In this document: one piece after another, positions 22,531 to 33,041 of the stretch
Layout of the letters: each line of letters starts with the position of its first letter
Position numbering within the stretch: position 1 is the first letter of the stretch
Assembly (NCBI GenBank): GCA_032871835.1
Contig: CM065296.1
Location: 112,788,146-112,852,145, forward strand
Direction of reading: 5' to 3'
Source: Dipteronia dyeriana
Taxonomy: Eukaryota > Streptophyta > Magnoliopsida > Sapindales > Sapindaceae
DNA: 64,000 bases
The notes under the pieces: model-generated
Databases searched by the model: none
The model's input: only the letters and a program-made list of their open reading frames with translations
What the model was told of the DNA's origin: nothing
Position numbers and translations under genes: made by a program

Positions 22531-22936
22531 TGTTAGACAATCAATCCATTAAACATCCATACATTCCATCAATAACCATCAATAAACATGAAAAACTTAT
22601 TCTCGGTTTAGAAAAGAAAACACAGAGAATTCACTCAATATTTCTCTAAAAAAACTTCAATTCTATTTCATTCATTCGTCTATACATCCATACATTTTAT
22701 ACTGAGTACATAAAAAATTATATATAAAATACAGGGGTAATGTGTAACCATTTGGTCGCACCTAACACTGTCATTTAATTGACAATGTACAGCAATAAAC
22801 CAGCACAATCATACCTTGGACCATGTTATAAAACCGACAACTAAAGTAAACTAATACATTACAAACCAACTAAAGATAAACTAAACTATTACAACTATAA
22901 GCTATAAAGTACCTAGAAAAGTTTCAATATTCAACA
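22531..22936 (-). repeat. 3' LTR of the Tork-like Copia
   Basis: TGTTAGACAATC to TTCAACA, 406 bp. It lacks two short segments present in the other LTR (one near the AACTGACACAG stretch and one near AATTCGATCAACC). Confidence 0.87.
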
Positions 22937-24000
22937 CTCCTCCTTGAAACTTTTCTTAGAGACTTCAAGCTTTGTTCTTAAAAATATAAATTGACCGTAG
23001 GGAAGAGCTTTCATGAATATGTCTGCCAATTGCTCTTCAAACCTGCAATGCATCAATTGAACAGCACCATTTTTCTCAGCTTCTCTGATTGTATGAAACT
23101 TGACATTTATATGCTTTGTTCTCCCATGCTGGACAAGCCTTTTGGCCATAGAAATTGCTGACATATTGTCACACCAAAGGATAGTAGGTTGATCTTGTGC
23201 ATATTCCAAATCTGTCAACACTTTTCTGATCCATATGGCTTGGTGTTATGTTGTTGTTGTAGCAATGTACTCTTGAAATCATCTTGATTCTTTGAATTCC
23301 TTGAAAACACACAACTTCCAAGTGAGAGAACATAACCAGTTGTGCTCTTGAAATCATCCACAGAGCTTACCCAATCACTGTCAACATAACCTTCTAACCT
23401 TCCATTTCCACTGTCATACCATATTCCAAAATCAATGGTACCTTTTAGATAACTCAAGGCTCTTTTGCCAACACCAAAATGAGTCAAGCTTGGTGAATGC
23501 ATGAATCTTGATAGCAAACTTGCTGGAAACATCAAGTCAAGTCTGGTGGTTGTCAAGTAAAGCAAACTGCCTACCAGACTCTTATACTGAGTCATATCAG
23601 CTTTTTCATCACCATCTGCCTTTGAAAGCTTCTCATTTACAGTCAATGGAGTTGCTACAGGATTGCAACTCTCTATTTTGAACTTCCTTAGCATATCCAT
23701 TGCATACTTCCTCTGTGAGAGGAAAATTCCATCCTTGTACCGGTACACTTCCATCCCCAAAAAAATAATTCATTACTCAAGTCCTGTCATCTCAAAGACT
23801 TGAAGCATTTTCTATTTAAACTTAACAATCTCATCATGATCATTGCCAGTAACAAGTAAATCATCCATATAAAGTGACACACTAATTTTCTTTCCATTTA
23901 CATAGGTCTTCACATAAAGAGTAGCCTCATTTTGACTCCTCCTAAATCCAATCTACAGAAAGCGATCATCTATTATGTTGTACCAGGCTCTTGGAGCCTA
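22937..24000 (-). pseudogene. Copia RT (C-terminal part) and RNase H remnant
   Basis: Read on the minus strand: KALYVLK then APRAWY (stop in between), LYMDDLLVTGND with the YxDD catalytic box near 23870, GMEVYRYKDGIFLSQRKYA, SLLYLTTTRLDLMF, and RNase H with GYVDSDWVSSVDDFKSTTGY and WCDNMSAISMAKRLVQHGRTKHI. The stretch holding the KKQ...LSSAEAEY motif is frameshifted near 23260. RNase H would normally remove the RNA template. Confidence 0.87.
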
Positions 24001-24340
24001 CTTCAATACATACAAAGCTTTATAAATCTTGTACACGTTGTCTTCAAGTTTTGAAGTGAGTTTCCATGTGCCATTTTTGTTAATCACTAACAGCTCCTCC
24101 TTTATTTCATCATTCCATTCTTTCAATATTGATGCTTCTTTAAAGTTAGAGGGCTCTCTCATAGCAAAGTTACATTTTTCATAAATTTTGGCTAAAGACT
24201 TAGTCTTTAGCACTAGAGAGCCAGATTCAACTTTTTGATCTTCAATACCATATGCAACTTTATTTTGATTATCAATTGCAGTAGGAATGACTGTCAACTG
24301 TGATGACTTTTTGTGTATTTTTTTCATTTGACAAGCATCA
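24001..24340 (-). pseudogene. Copia pol deletion scar
   Basis: The frame 24543-23998 runs from the pre-integrase zinc region (VCDACQMKKIHKK) straight into sequence that normally precedes RT (EWNDEIKEELLVINKNGTWKL) and then to YKIYKALY. The whole integrase core and the RT segment with motif A are missing. Confidence 0.75.
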
Positions 24341-24347
24341 CATACAT

Positions 24348-24536
24348 CATAAGTGCGACTTATTACTTGCATGTTTCTAACCATATCATGCAATTGTAAA
24401 TACTTCAATGCATAAGTGCGACTTATTGCTGGCATGTCTCTAACCATATAATGCGATTGTAAATACTTCAATGCATAAGTGCGACTTATTACTTGCATGT
24501 CTCTAACCATACCATACGATTTTAAGTACTTCAATG
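24348..24536 (-). repeat. 63-bp triplication in the integrase zinc domain
   Basis: Three exact-phase tandem copies of a 63-bp unit (24348-24410, 24411-24473, 24474-24536), each encoding 21 residues containing ALKYL and ISRTY. Because 63 is a multiple of three, the frame stays open. It lies in the pre-integrase region, just before the C-x2-C pair. Confidence 0.92.
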
Positions 24537-24999
24537 CATCCATATTAAAATGACCATATTTTTTGTGCCATTATGTAGAATCACCATGCTTAGAAACAAG
24601 TGTTGAGTGATTCACTTGATCCAAGCTCAATGGAAAGCTATTATCATGCATTTCTACCTTAACAACTTCTACACCACATGAATCAAATATAATACAGTAA
24701 TTATCCTTAAAGAAACATGAATATCCTTTCTTCAATAACTGAGCAACACTAAGCAAATTCTGATCCAAGTCTGGAATCAACAACACATGATGAATTAATT
24801 TTGAACCCTTGCTAGTGTGAACAGAGTCAGTACCTTTTTCTGTAGCTTGAACCATTTCTCCATTTCCAAGCTTAACTTTGGTTCTGTCAATCTTGTCCAG
24901 AGACGTTAAGAGGCTTAAGTCTCTTACCATATGGCTTTTGTAACCACTATCAACATACCATACATCTTTTGAAGCTGTATAACATGCTTGAAACGCCAT
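24537..24999 (-). pseudogene. Copia protease and GAG-pre-integrase remnant
   Basis: Frame 24999-24571 starts near the protease active site (VWYVDSGYKSHMV, Asp-Ser-Gly present) and continues through VKLGNGEMVQ and HHVLLIPDLDQNLLSVAQLL, the standard Copia order. A stop near 24570 separates it from the zinc region. The protease would mature the polyprotein. Confidence 0.87.
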
Positions 25000-25009
25000 A
25001 AACAGGTGA

Positions 25010-25960
25010 TCCCCTGACTAAAGCTCATCTATGAAGTTAGCTTGTTGTGGAGGTTGTGGTTGCATCTGGTTTGGCTTTGATCTACAAAACTTCTCTCCGT
25101 GACCCTATTTCTTACAATAATTGCACTGAACTTGTGGCTTGCCTTTGTAACAAGAATATTTTGACAAGTGGTTTGTCCTTTTACAGTGGAAAATTTCTCT
25201 TTCCTATAGATTCTGATGAGTCCCCATCCATCTTGATTTTTCCTTTTTTATCACCATTTTTCCTATCAAAGATTTGCTTCTATTGATCCCTTTTGACATG
25301 CTACTTCCCTTTGTTTTGGACAAGGAAAGCCTCATCCATATCACCATCATTCCTCAATGCAAGCTTTTGTTCTTGAGCTTACAGTTTGGACACCATTTCT
25401 AAGACTGTCAATGCTCTCAGATCACATGATTCTTCAATAGCAACAACTTTTGTCTCAAATTTATCAGGTAAACTTATCAACATCTTTTCAACTACCTTGT
25501 AGTCCTCAACTACATCACCATACAATCTTATTTGGTTCACTAAATCTGACAGCTTTGATGAGTAGTCCTTCACTGTCTAAGAATCCTTCATTTTCATATT
25601 CTCAAACTCCCTTTTGAGTGTCAACAGTTTCACTGCCTGCCTTCAAACTTGTTCTTTAATTCATCCCATATTGATTTTAAAGTTTCAAGGTGCATGATGC
25701 TAGTGAAAACAGAGTCTGCCAACGCTGATGAAGACAAGTAATAGCCTTATCCTTCTTCATCTTCTCATCTTCTCATCTTCATATTGCTTCATCTGAACAA
25801 TGGTAGGATTTGCTCTCAATAGAGGAACTTGTTTGTCCTCTGCTACATACTCCCATAACCCGAAGGCTTTTAGATAGGACTTCATCTTCACAGTCCATAT
25901 CTAATAATTTTCTCTAGAAATTTGAGGAACATGAAGGCCTGCATTGCTTCCAGCAGCCAT
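25010..25960 (-). pseudogene. Tork-like Copia gag remnant
   Basis: Begins at ATG 25960 (MAAGSNAGLHVPQ) and shows NYxIWTVKMKSYLKAFGLWEYV with a stop at x. Frame 25573-25379 has LVNQIRLYGDVVEDYKVVEKMLISLP, typical of the UBN2-type gag. The knuckle near 25120 reads CNYCKK-stop-GHGEKFC. At least three stops and a frameshift are present. Confidence 0.85.
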
Positions 25961-26072
25961 GTCTACACTCATAGGTGTTTAACATTAACTCTCTAGTGTT
26001 TGAAACCTCACAAGCACTCAATAAACTGAAAACAAAACTCACAACCCCTCAAGAACAATGCTCTAATACCAT

Positions 26073-26539
26073 TATTAGACAATCAATCCATTAAACATCT
26101 ATACATACCATCAATAACAACAATAACCATCAATAAACATGAAAAACATACTCTCAGTTTAGAAAAGAAAACACAGAGAGTTCACTCAATATTTTTCTGA
26201 AAAAACTTCAATTCTATTTCATTCATTCGTCCATACACCCGTACATTTTACACTGAGTACATAAAAGTTTATATATAAATTTCAGGGGCAAGGTGCAACC
26301 ATTTGGTCGCACCTAACACTGTCGTTTGATTGACAATGTACAGCAATAAACTGGCACAACCATACATTGGACCATGCTATAAAACTGACACAGTCATACT
26401 TAAAACTGTAACATCACCAACTAAAGTAAAACAATACATTACAAACCAACTAAAGAAAAACTAAACTATTACAACCATAAGAAACTAATTCGATCAACCA
26501 TAAGCTATAAAGTACCTAGAAAAGTTTCAGTATTCAACA
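26073..26539 (-). repeat. 5' LTR of the Tork-like Copia
   Basis: 467 bp, beginning TATTAGACAATC (TG mutated to TA) and ending CA before the CATAT duplication. Confidence 0.87.
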
Positions 26540-26544
26540 CATAT

Positions 26545-26690
26545 AAACTATTTGATGATTTTCTTATGCATAAAAAAGAAGTTGATATGAAACTAATTTT
26601 GGAGCTCAATCTGATTGTTTGTATGCTGATTGCCGACTATACCAGTGAAATCATCATGGTTCATGGTTGTTACTTGTAAGTGAGGGTTCA
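26545..26690 (+). other. 3' flank of the 20842 P450, right part
   Basis: Aligns with 60955-61110 after the other P450 wreck (TTTGATGATTTTCTTATGC, then AATCTGATTGTTT and GCTGATTGCCGACT). Similarity stops near 26670, suggesting that foreign DNA begins there. Confidence 0.7.
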
Positions 26691-27340
26691 TCAAATGTCA
26701 AAAAAATATGGGTTAAACTTAAATGGGAATAGAAGAAAATGATTTTTCCTAAGTTTCAAAGAGCAAAAATATCCACACAAAAAAAGATGAGCTTACCAAA
26801 GTCCCCTTTAAAAGGATTTTCCCAGAGTTATTTCATTTAAGTCAAAATTACCCATTTCTCCTCATCACCATTATTCGTAGTTCCCACCACAAGATCTAAC
26901 CACACTTGCAATCAGAGAACTAAACCAACACTCACACTTGCAATGGTCCACCGAATCTATCCCTAACCAAGAAGAAGACCTTGAATCTAACAAAAAAAAA
27001 AGACCAACGCTCGATGAAAGGTCAACTGTAAGAAGAAACGGCCATAGTGAAATCCTAAAACCCACTTGCAATCTGAATCCCTAACCAAGAAGAAGAAGTC
27101 ATCGAATCTGAAGAAGAAATGGTCACAATCTGCTGGTTGTGGTAGTGGTGGTGGCTCTTCTCGTAAAGTTGACAACATGGTCAATGTTATCAATTCTTCA
27201 ACACTTCAACTTCAAGGTTGGTTTTTTGGATTCAAATCTCAAATGGGTGTTATTTTTGCTCTTCAAACATCAAATTAAAAGTCAAAGATGTTGTGAGGGT
27301 TATGCATGTTGTGAGGATTATGAAATCTGGGTAGAAAACT
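26691..27340. other. Start of the gene-fragment patchwork
   Basis: No confident gene. It contains repeated words such as CCTAACCAAGAAGAAG at about 26962 and 27080. Open frames here are short and of biased composition. Confidence 0.45.
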
Positions 27341-27344
27341 TCAA

Positions 27345-27545
27345 GGTTGGTTCATAATCGTGTTTTGAAAACTGGGTTTGAAGTGAATGTGTATGTGTCT
27401 ACTTCTTTGCTTAATATATAAGCATGTTGTGAGGATTATTAAATCTGGATTGAAAGTGTTTGATGAAATTTCCAATTGGAATATGATGGCTTTGATTAGT
27501 TTGATAGTTGTGTATGTTAACAATGATTGTGCTGGTGAGGCTATA
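27345..27545 (+). pseudogene. PPR-like gene fragment
   Basis: The frame reads VHNRVLKTGFEVNVYVSTSLLN, then after two stops and a frame change VFDEISNWNMMALISLIV and YVNNDCAGEA. These are hallmark stretches of plant PLS-class pentatricopeptide proteins (organellar RNA binding): a K.GF...V.. N..L. unit followed by VFDE...WN....I..YV.N. About 65 codons remain, cut at both ends. It appears to be a captured or decayed fragment. Confidence 0.6.
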
Positions 27546-28742
27546 ATTTGCATAATTGATTGACTCAAGCTTCTTTCATTGACACGCTATAATTTGATTG
27601 ACTCAAGCTTCTTCAATAAAACCAAGTTGTGGAAATTCTTGCCTCTTAAATTTAAAACAATATATATATATATAATATGTTGACAATTAAAACCAGTTTG
27701 TAAAAATTCTTACAACAAAACTGTAAGGCTGAAATGAGCATCCAAATAGAAACTCCAAAGCTATATTTGATTGTAGTCTCTTCTTGAAGATTTTGTTAAA
27801 GTGATATTCATACATATCAGTGGTGTGACAAATTGCTTAGTAATTGATTTGTGAAAATTCTAGTAAGACAGACATTATTGTTGATTATCAAGATAAGCAC
27901 CAAAAAATTATGGAGACGAAAGATGTTGTGTTGAAGTTATGTGCTATTAGGGAGAACTTTCTTGGGAGGAGGATTTGATATGCTCAATGATCAACAAACT
28001 GTATATAGTCAGGTTCATTGTTTAATTTAGTTGTATTGATTTATTAGCTCTCACTTAGTTCTTTGAAGTTTATAAGATAATTGGTGAGCAATCTTGGTTT
28101 TGATTTGGTGGTTTTGTTAATAGGAAATGTTGATTTGGCTAGTTTCTTATGTTTTCAATTTTCGATTTTTTTTTTGTTTCTTAATTGTTATATATTTACG
28201 GTCTGGTTTTGATTTTAGGGTTTATCTTTCAAGTTGAAAATCGAGTCATGTGAAGATTTCTTGTTGGACCTTAAAGAGTTCATTATGCTACTGTTTTTTT
28301 TTTGTTATAGATTTATAATGATGATTTTTAAGGACACAACTAGTTTCTGCTGACTGTTGCTTTGCTTGTTTTGTATCTATTCATTTCCACTGCTTTGGTT
28401 CAATTAAGTTATGTAGTTTTTCACTAATTATTTGACTTTCTCAAAATCAGTTGATTTGAATGTTTAAACTTGTATATGGATTTTTTATTGCACTTCACTG
28501 CTATGGTATTTCTCTGTTTTATTATCATTGGGATGATTTTAACGATTGTAGAATTGAATAATTAGCTTAAGAATGTAAGAGGGTTTGTTGGATTTTGGCA
28601 CAACAACACAGTTTGTATGTGTTTGGTGTAATGTCGTTTCAAAAGGCTGCTCGTATATATTTGGTTTTGCGTGTAATCTTGTTAATTATGTAATGGAAAC
28701 TAACACAAAACAACTATACATGTTTCTTGTAGTGGTCAAATT
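27546..28742. other. Intergenic, no gene seen
   Basis: T-rich DNA with an (AT) run at 27661-27676. It looks like intron or flank, but no exon could be named. Confidence 0.45.
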
Positions 28743-29240
28743 ATAGATTATATAGTTGTTTATTTTATATTAGTAAAATCTTGTATGAAATAATTGATAT
28801 GCACCATTTTTTTTAAATAGAGGTGTTTGAGCTAGATGATTGTTGTTGAATATTGTTTTGTTTCTCGTGTTCGTGTTTTTTGGTATGGATGAAGCAATGT
28901 TTTGAGTTGCACTGTCATTGTGTTGTCATGTTACACAAGTATGTTTTCCACCTTTCCAGTGTTTTGAGTTGCATTGATAGATTATATAGTTGTTGGTTTT
29001 ATATTAGTAGAATCTTGTATGAAATAATTGATATGCGCTATTTTTTTGAAATAAAGGTGTTTGACCTAGATGATTGTTGGTGAATGTTGTTTTGTTTCTC
29101 GTGTTCATGTTTTTTGGTGTGGAAGAAGCAATGTTTTGAGTTGCACTGTCATTGTGTTGTCATGTTACATAAGTATGTTTTCAACCTTTCCAGTGTTTTG
29201 AGTTGCACTGTCATTGTGTTGTCATATTACATTAGCATGT
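28743..29240. repeat. About 235-bp tandem duplication
   Basis: 28743-28976 is repeated at about 28977-29208 (ATTATATAGTTGTT, TTGATATGC, GATGATTGTTG, GTTTTGAGTTGCACTGTC). A third partial unit (GTTTTGAGTTGCACTGTCATTG) follows to about 29240. Confidence 0.8.
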
Positions 29241-29249
29241 TTTCCAATT

Positions 29250-29990
29250 CCCATGTTTGAAAGTAAAATTCCCGTGCTTTAGAGTCCAATTCACGGGCTT
29301 GAAAGTAAACAGTCTCATGCTTGAACATCCAATTATTGGGCTTGAAAGTAAGAAATCCCGAGGTTGAAATCCAATTCTTGGGCTTGAATTTAAGGATTCT
29401 CGGGCTTTAAAGGAATTATTCTCAGGCTTGAAGTGTTGTTTTGGTTTGCATCATCGTTGTGTTGTCATTTTCATGTTACATTAGCATGATTTCCAATTTC
29501 ATGGCATGAAAGTAAAATTCGTGGGCTTGAAAGTCCAATTTTAGAAACCTTCACCAGATTAATATGCAACTTCAGAAGTGACTTTGACTAATATGCGACT
29601 TCAGAAGTGACTTTGTCAAAGTCACTTCTGAAGTCGCATATTGATCTGGTGAAGGTTTCTAAAATTGGACTTTCAAGCCCAAGAATTTTACTTTCATCTT
29701 CCCCAATTTTGAAGTGTTCAACAGAGACATATGCGACTTTAGAAGTTACTTGGATGAAGTCTCTTTAAAGTTGTAATCATCATGTGCTTTAAAGTCCAAT
29801 TCCAAAGCTTGAAAGTAAATATTCTCAGGCTTGAAATTGAATTCCCGGGCCTGAAACTCCAATTCCCGAGTTTAAAGGAAGGATTTTCACGCTTGAAAGG
29901 AAGGATTTCAGGGCTTGAAATCCAATTCCCGAGCTTTAAATCTAATTCCCGGGCTTTAAAAATGGTTGTTTTTATCTCAGATTTTCTTAA
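29250..29990. repeat. GGGCTTGAAA minisatellite
   Basis: At least fifteen diverged units around CCCGGGCTTGAAAGT and CCAATTC, spaced about 24-26 bp. The repeat keeps frames open on both strands (29739-30014 minus, 29782-30006 plus); these are repeat products, not genes. Confidence 0.75.
29523..29680. repeat. Long inverted repeat with 65-bp arms
   Basis: Left arm 29523-29587, right arm 29616-29680, about two mismatches, spacer 28 bp. The arms begin and end in the GGGCTTGAAAGTCC unit of the surrounding minisatellite. A partial direct copy of the arm (GCGACTTCAGAAGTGACTTT) lies in the spacer. RNA from either strand would fold into a strong hairpin. Confidence 0.88.
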
Positions 29991-30226
29991 TTTGGCAGGG
30001 GTTTGAAAGTGCATAGATTGTTGTTTGCTAGCAAGTTTTTAGAGGTATTTAAAATATATAATGACTTGCAAATAAATGTTGTCATTGTGGTATTTTTCTT
30101 ATGTATTACTTGTATTAATATGAATACTCAGTTTTCCTATTCAATTGTCTCTTTTTCTCTTAACATTTATAAAATCAATAGGTTTTTTCTTAAGTGTTAA
30201 TTTATTTTTGTTTTGTTATTAAACAA

Positions 30227-31243
30227 ATGCCTATTAATCCAAACGAAAAACTATGGCAGTTCCCAGACCATAAGGAGTGGATCCATAAAAGAATAAACTC
30301 GCAAAACAAGTGTTATCTCATAAGGGATTTGAAGGATGTCCCACTTCGGTGTGGCATGCTTGAAAGGTTTAAGGAAGGGCATTTTGGCCATTACTTGGAA
30401 TTGGTCCAACCCTTGGTCATTCATAGCATGCTAATATACAACCTTCTAAAAATTGAGATTATTCTTCCCAACCAACAAAAGGATGATGAAATGTTGTTCG
30501 GGTTTGGGAGACAAAAGGCTTGTTTCGGGATATAAGAGTTTTGTATGTGTAGTGTGCTAAACATGGACCATTTGCCTGAAGATTTCCAAAAAAAAAGAGG
30601 AGAAGTTGTTAAGGGTTCTATGTTGAGTAGCTATTTCAAAGAAAAACGGTCGACAAGTGAATTGTTGTCTGCCACATTTAAATAACTCAGGGATGTGGAT
30701 GGTGAAGACGCCCTGAAGATGGCGTACATATTAATGGTCTCCCAATTCTTTGGCGCTGAGGAAGGATGAAAAGTCATACCGACATGGTTATTTGCTTTAG
30801 TTGACGAAGTAAAGGCCATCAATTTTTTTCCATTGGGCTCTTACATACACAATTTTACAATGTGTTGGCTTAAGTGTTTGCTCCAAAGTCTCATTAACAC
30901 ACTGAGAGGTAGAGGCAAGAAGGAAGAGGATAATGAACAGAAGCATGAAGAAAATAAGAAAGAGAGTGAGGATAAGACGAAGAAGAAGAAAAAGATGAAG
31001 AAAGTGGTGGAAATGGAGAAAAAGAAAATACAAGTAGAATATGAAGAATTTGTAGAAAAAGAAGACATGGATTTACCGATGCTTCACCTAGATTTATTTT
31101 TGTTATATAGATTATATCTTATGGTTAACCATAGTAACCTCTTATTAGATCATCATTTGATAAGTTTGATTGTAATATGGGAATTGAAGTATATATATTT
31201 TTCTGGTACTCGTTTAAGTTTTATGATAGTGACAATTGCATGA
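30227..31243 (+). pseudogene. DUF1985-like (transposon-associated) protein remnant
   Basis: One frame from ATG 30227 stays readable over about 1 kb with only three stops (30533-30535, about 30682, about 30768). It shows KCYLIRDLKDVPLRCGMLERF and FKEGHFGHYLEL, later DGEDALKMAYILMVSQFFGAEEG, PTWLFALVDEVKAINFFPLGSY, then a Lys/Glu-rich tail near 30900-31050. This pattern resembles the DUF1985 domain that in plants is often carried with Ulp1-like proteases in Mutator-like elements. No Ulp1 catalytic segment is visible. The family name is from memory and could be wrong. Confidence 0.5.
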
Positions 31244-31419
31244 ATATAAAAGAAGTATATAAAAATTATGTTCAATGATTGAATGGCTTTGTTTTTTTTT
31301 TAAGGTTACAACTGCTTGGACCATTGGCAAGATATGACTCTACTAGCACAGCCCAGACTACTACTCCCACAATAGAAGAGACGGAACCCATACTTGGGAT
31401 TAATAGCCAAGGAGGGACA

Positions 31420-31423
<4 letters not shown>

Positions 31424-31481
<58 letters not shown>
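31424..31481. repeat. (AT)n microsatellite
   Basis: About 56 bp of AT dinucleotides. It generates open frames with runs of Ile-Tyr, which are not genes. Confidence 0.95.
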
Positions 31482-31483
<2 letters not shown>

Positions 31484-32200
31484 GCACCACATGCATTGAA
31501 CCGTGGTGGTGGAGACTCCCAAGGGAGAGTCCAACCACATGAATGGATTTGTAATGGTTATGAATATGAAGAAATTTTCACTATGTTGCTATATAAAATC
31601 CACTAATGTTGACATGCTGAAGTTAAGCTACGTTTTTTTGATTAAATTCAGAAATTTGATGAGCTGTGGAATTAAATGCATCTTGATGTTTGCTCACTGG
31701 CTTGTTTGATTGGATGAATAATTTTTTTAAACATGAAATTAATTAGAACTGTATTAATTTTAGTACTTTTCAGTAGATACACTCATTTAGTTAGTGTCCT
31801 TATTAAACTATCTTTTGTTGTAGTGAATAGCATCAACCCTTTGTTCTGTTTATCTATCATTGATGCTTGATGGTGAGTATTTGATATCTCTTACATATCC
31901 TCTACTTTCCGTATGTGTAGTTGTAGCATTTAGGAAATATATAGTTCTAATTAATTATAGAGGTACTCAGACTACGTTGTGTGTTAGAATTGAGTCGGAT
32001 GTTTCCTTTTATTATAAGTTTCAGTCTTCAATATTTTTAGAAACATTGAAATCTCATAAAAGATATTAGGGTTCAGTAATTAAGTAAAGTTTAGCTAAAG
32101 CTTGTTTAAGAGTACTGTGTTTTCTTTGTCAATGAGTGCTAACGATTGATTTATGGCTGGAAGATGTTAATAAGAATTTCTTACTCAGTTTTATATGAAA
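31482..32200. other. Intergenic, no gene seen
   Basis: AT-rich; no exon can be named. Part may be the upstream flank or an intron of the SEC5-like fragment. Confidence 0.4.
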
Positions 32201-32367
32201 TGGGTGGATGGGTGTGTACTTGTGCCATGTTTGTCAGTTTCTAATTTATGTACAACTTGTTGGTTGTTTGGGTGGGTGGGTGTATAGCTATGTCCTGTAT
32301 GGCAGTTTCCAATTTATATACAGCTTGTTGGTTGTTTGGGTGGGTGGGTGTGTAGCTATGCCCTGTT
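32201..32367. repeat. 65-bp tandem repeat, about 2.4 copies
   Basis: Units contain GTGGGTGGGTGT, GCTATG(T/C)CCTG, and CAATTTATATACA followed by CTTGTTGGTTGTTTGG. The first unit is partial and diverged. It abuts the SEC5-like exon. Confidence 0.8.
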
Positions 32368-33041
32368 TGAGACAAAGATGTATCTATCTCGAGTACACCA
32401 TGACACTAGTGGAACAGATTTGGAGTCCGGTGCTCTTGGTTTGAAAACTGATCTTATAGGACATACTCAATAGAGAACACAATTGGTTAAGGACAATTTT
32501 GATTGCTTTGTCTCTTGCAAAACTACTATTGATGGTATATTGGTATGTAAGCATTTCATCTGTTGCTTATGGTTTTTGTTGTGTATAAGTTTTAAAGATT
32601 ACAGTTGTTGTAATAAGTCCATGTTTATTGGTTTTGTTGTAAATTTGATGCTTGTGTAGATATTAAGTCAAAATTGAAACGGATTGACGATGATCCCGAA
32701 GGTTCAGGGACTTCTCACTTGTTCAATCTGATGTAAGGAGTTAATTCTAGGGCTAGTTGTGCTTTTGAATCTCTATTTGAGAGACAGATTGGTAAGATAT
32801 AAATTTCAAATTTTCTTGGAAAATCCTACATCTAGATTCACCTAATTGCGAGTTTACTTGTTTCTTGTTTGAATGCATTGTAGGCACAAACAGAGAAGAT
32901 AAGGTCTATCAAAGGAATGCTTTAGAAGTACAAAACATTGTTTAACTTGCCTAGTACGATTCGTGGGAGTATTAGCAAAGATGAATATGACATGGCAGTA
33001 AGGGAATACAAGAAGGCTAAGTCAATTGTGTTGCTCTCATG
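32368..33041 (+). pseudogene. Exocyst SEC5-like gene fragment with introns
   Basis: Three exon-like blocks carry the N-terminal half of the plant exocyst subunit SEC5. Block 1 (about 32374-32541): YLSRVHHDTSGTDLESGALG and DNFDCFVSCKTTIDGI. Block 2 (32660-32787): KSKLKRIDDDPEGSGTSHLF and FESLFERQ. Block 3 (32884-33041): AQTEKIRSIKGML and LFNLPSTIRGSISKDEYD, MAVREYKKAKSI. AG acceptors precede blocks 2 and 3. Stops are at 32471, 32734 and 32923, and the donor after FERQ is disturbed by an extra ATTG. SEC5 tethers secretory vesicles at the plasma membrane. Retained introns show DNA-level duplication rather than retroposition. The C-terminal half is missing. Confidence 0.77.

Larger units (their letters stand above)
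22531..26539 (-). mobile_element. Tork-like Copia retrotransposon, internally deleted
   Basis: Flanked by perfect CATAT duplications (22526-22530, 26540-26544). The LTRs are 22531-22936 and 26073-26539. A primer site complementary to initiator tRNA-Met (TGGTATTAGAGC on the minus strand, about 26061-26072) and a purine tract (AAGGAGGAG, about 22937-22948) set the minus orientation. Gag, protease/pre-integrase, and the second half of RT plus RNase H remain; the integrase core and RT start are deleted. Many stops. It split the 3' flank of the 20842 P450. Confidence 0.9.

Noticed and set aside
29739..30014. ORFs on both strands rich in KLGNW or LKVQFQ
   Set aside because: Both come from the GGGCTTGAAA minisatellite and overlap each other on opposite strands.
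31272..31606. ORFs with long Ile-Tyr runs
   Set aside because: They translate the (AT)n microsatellite at 31424-31481.
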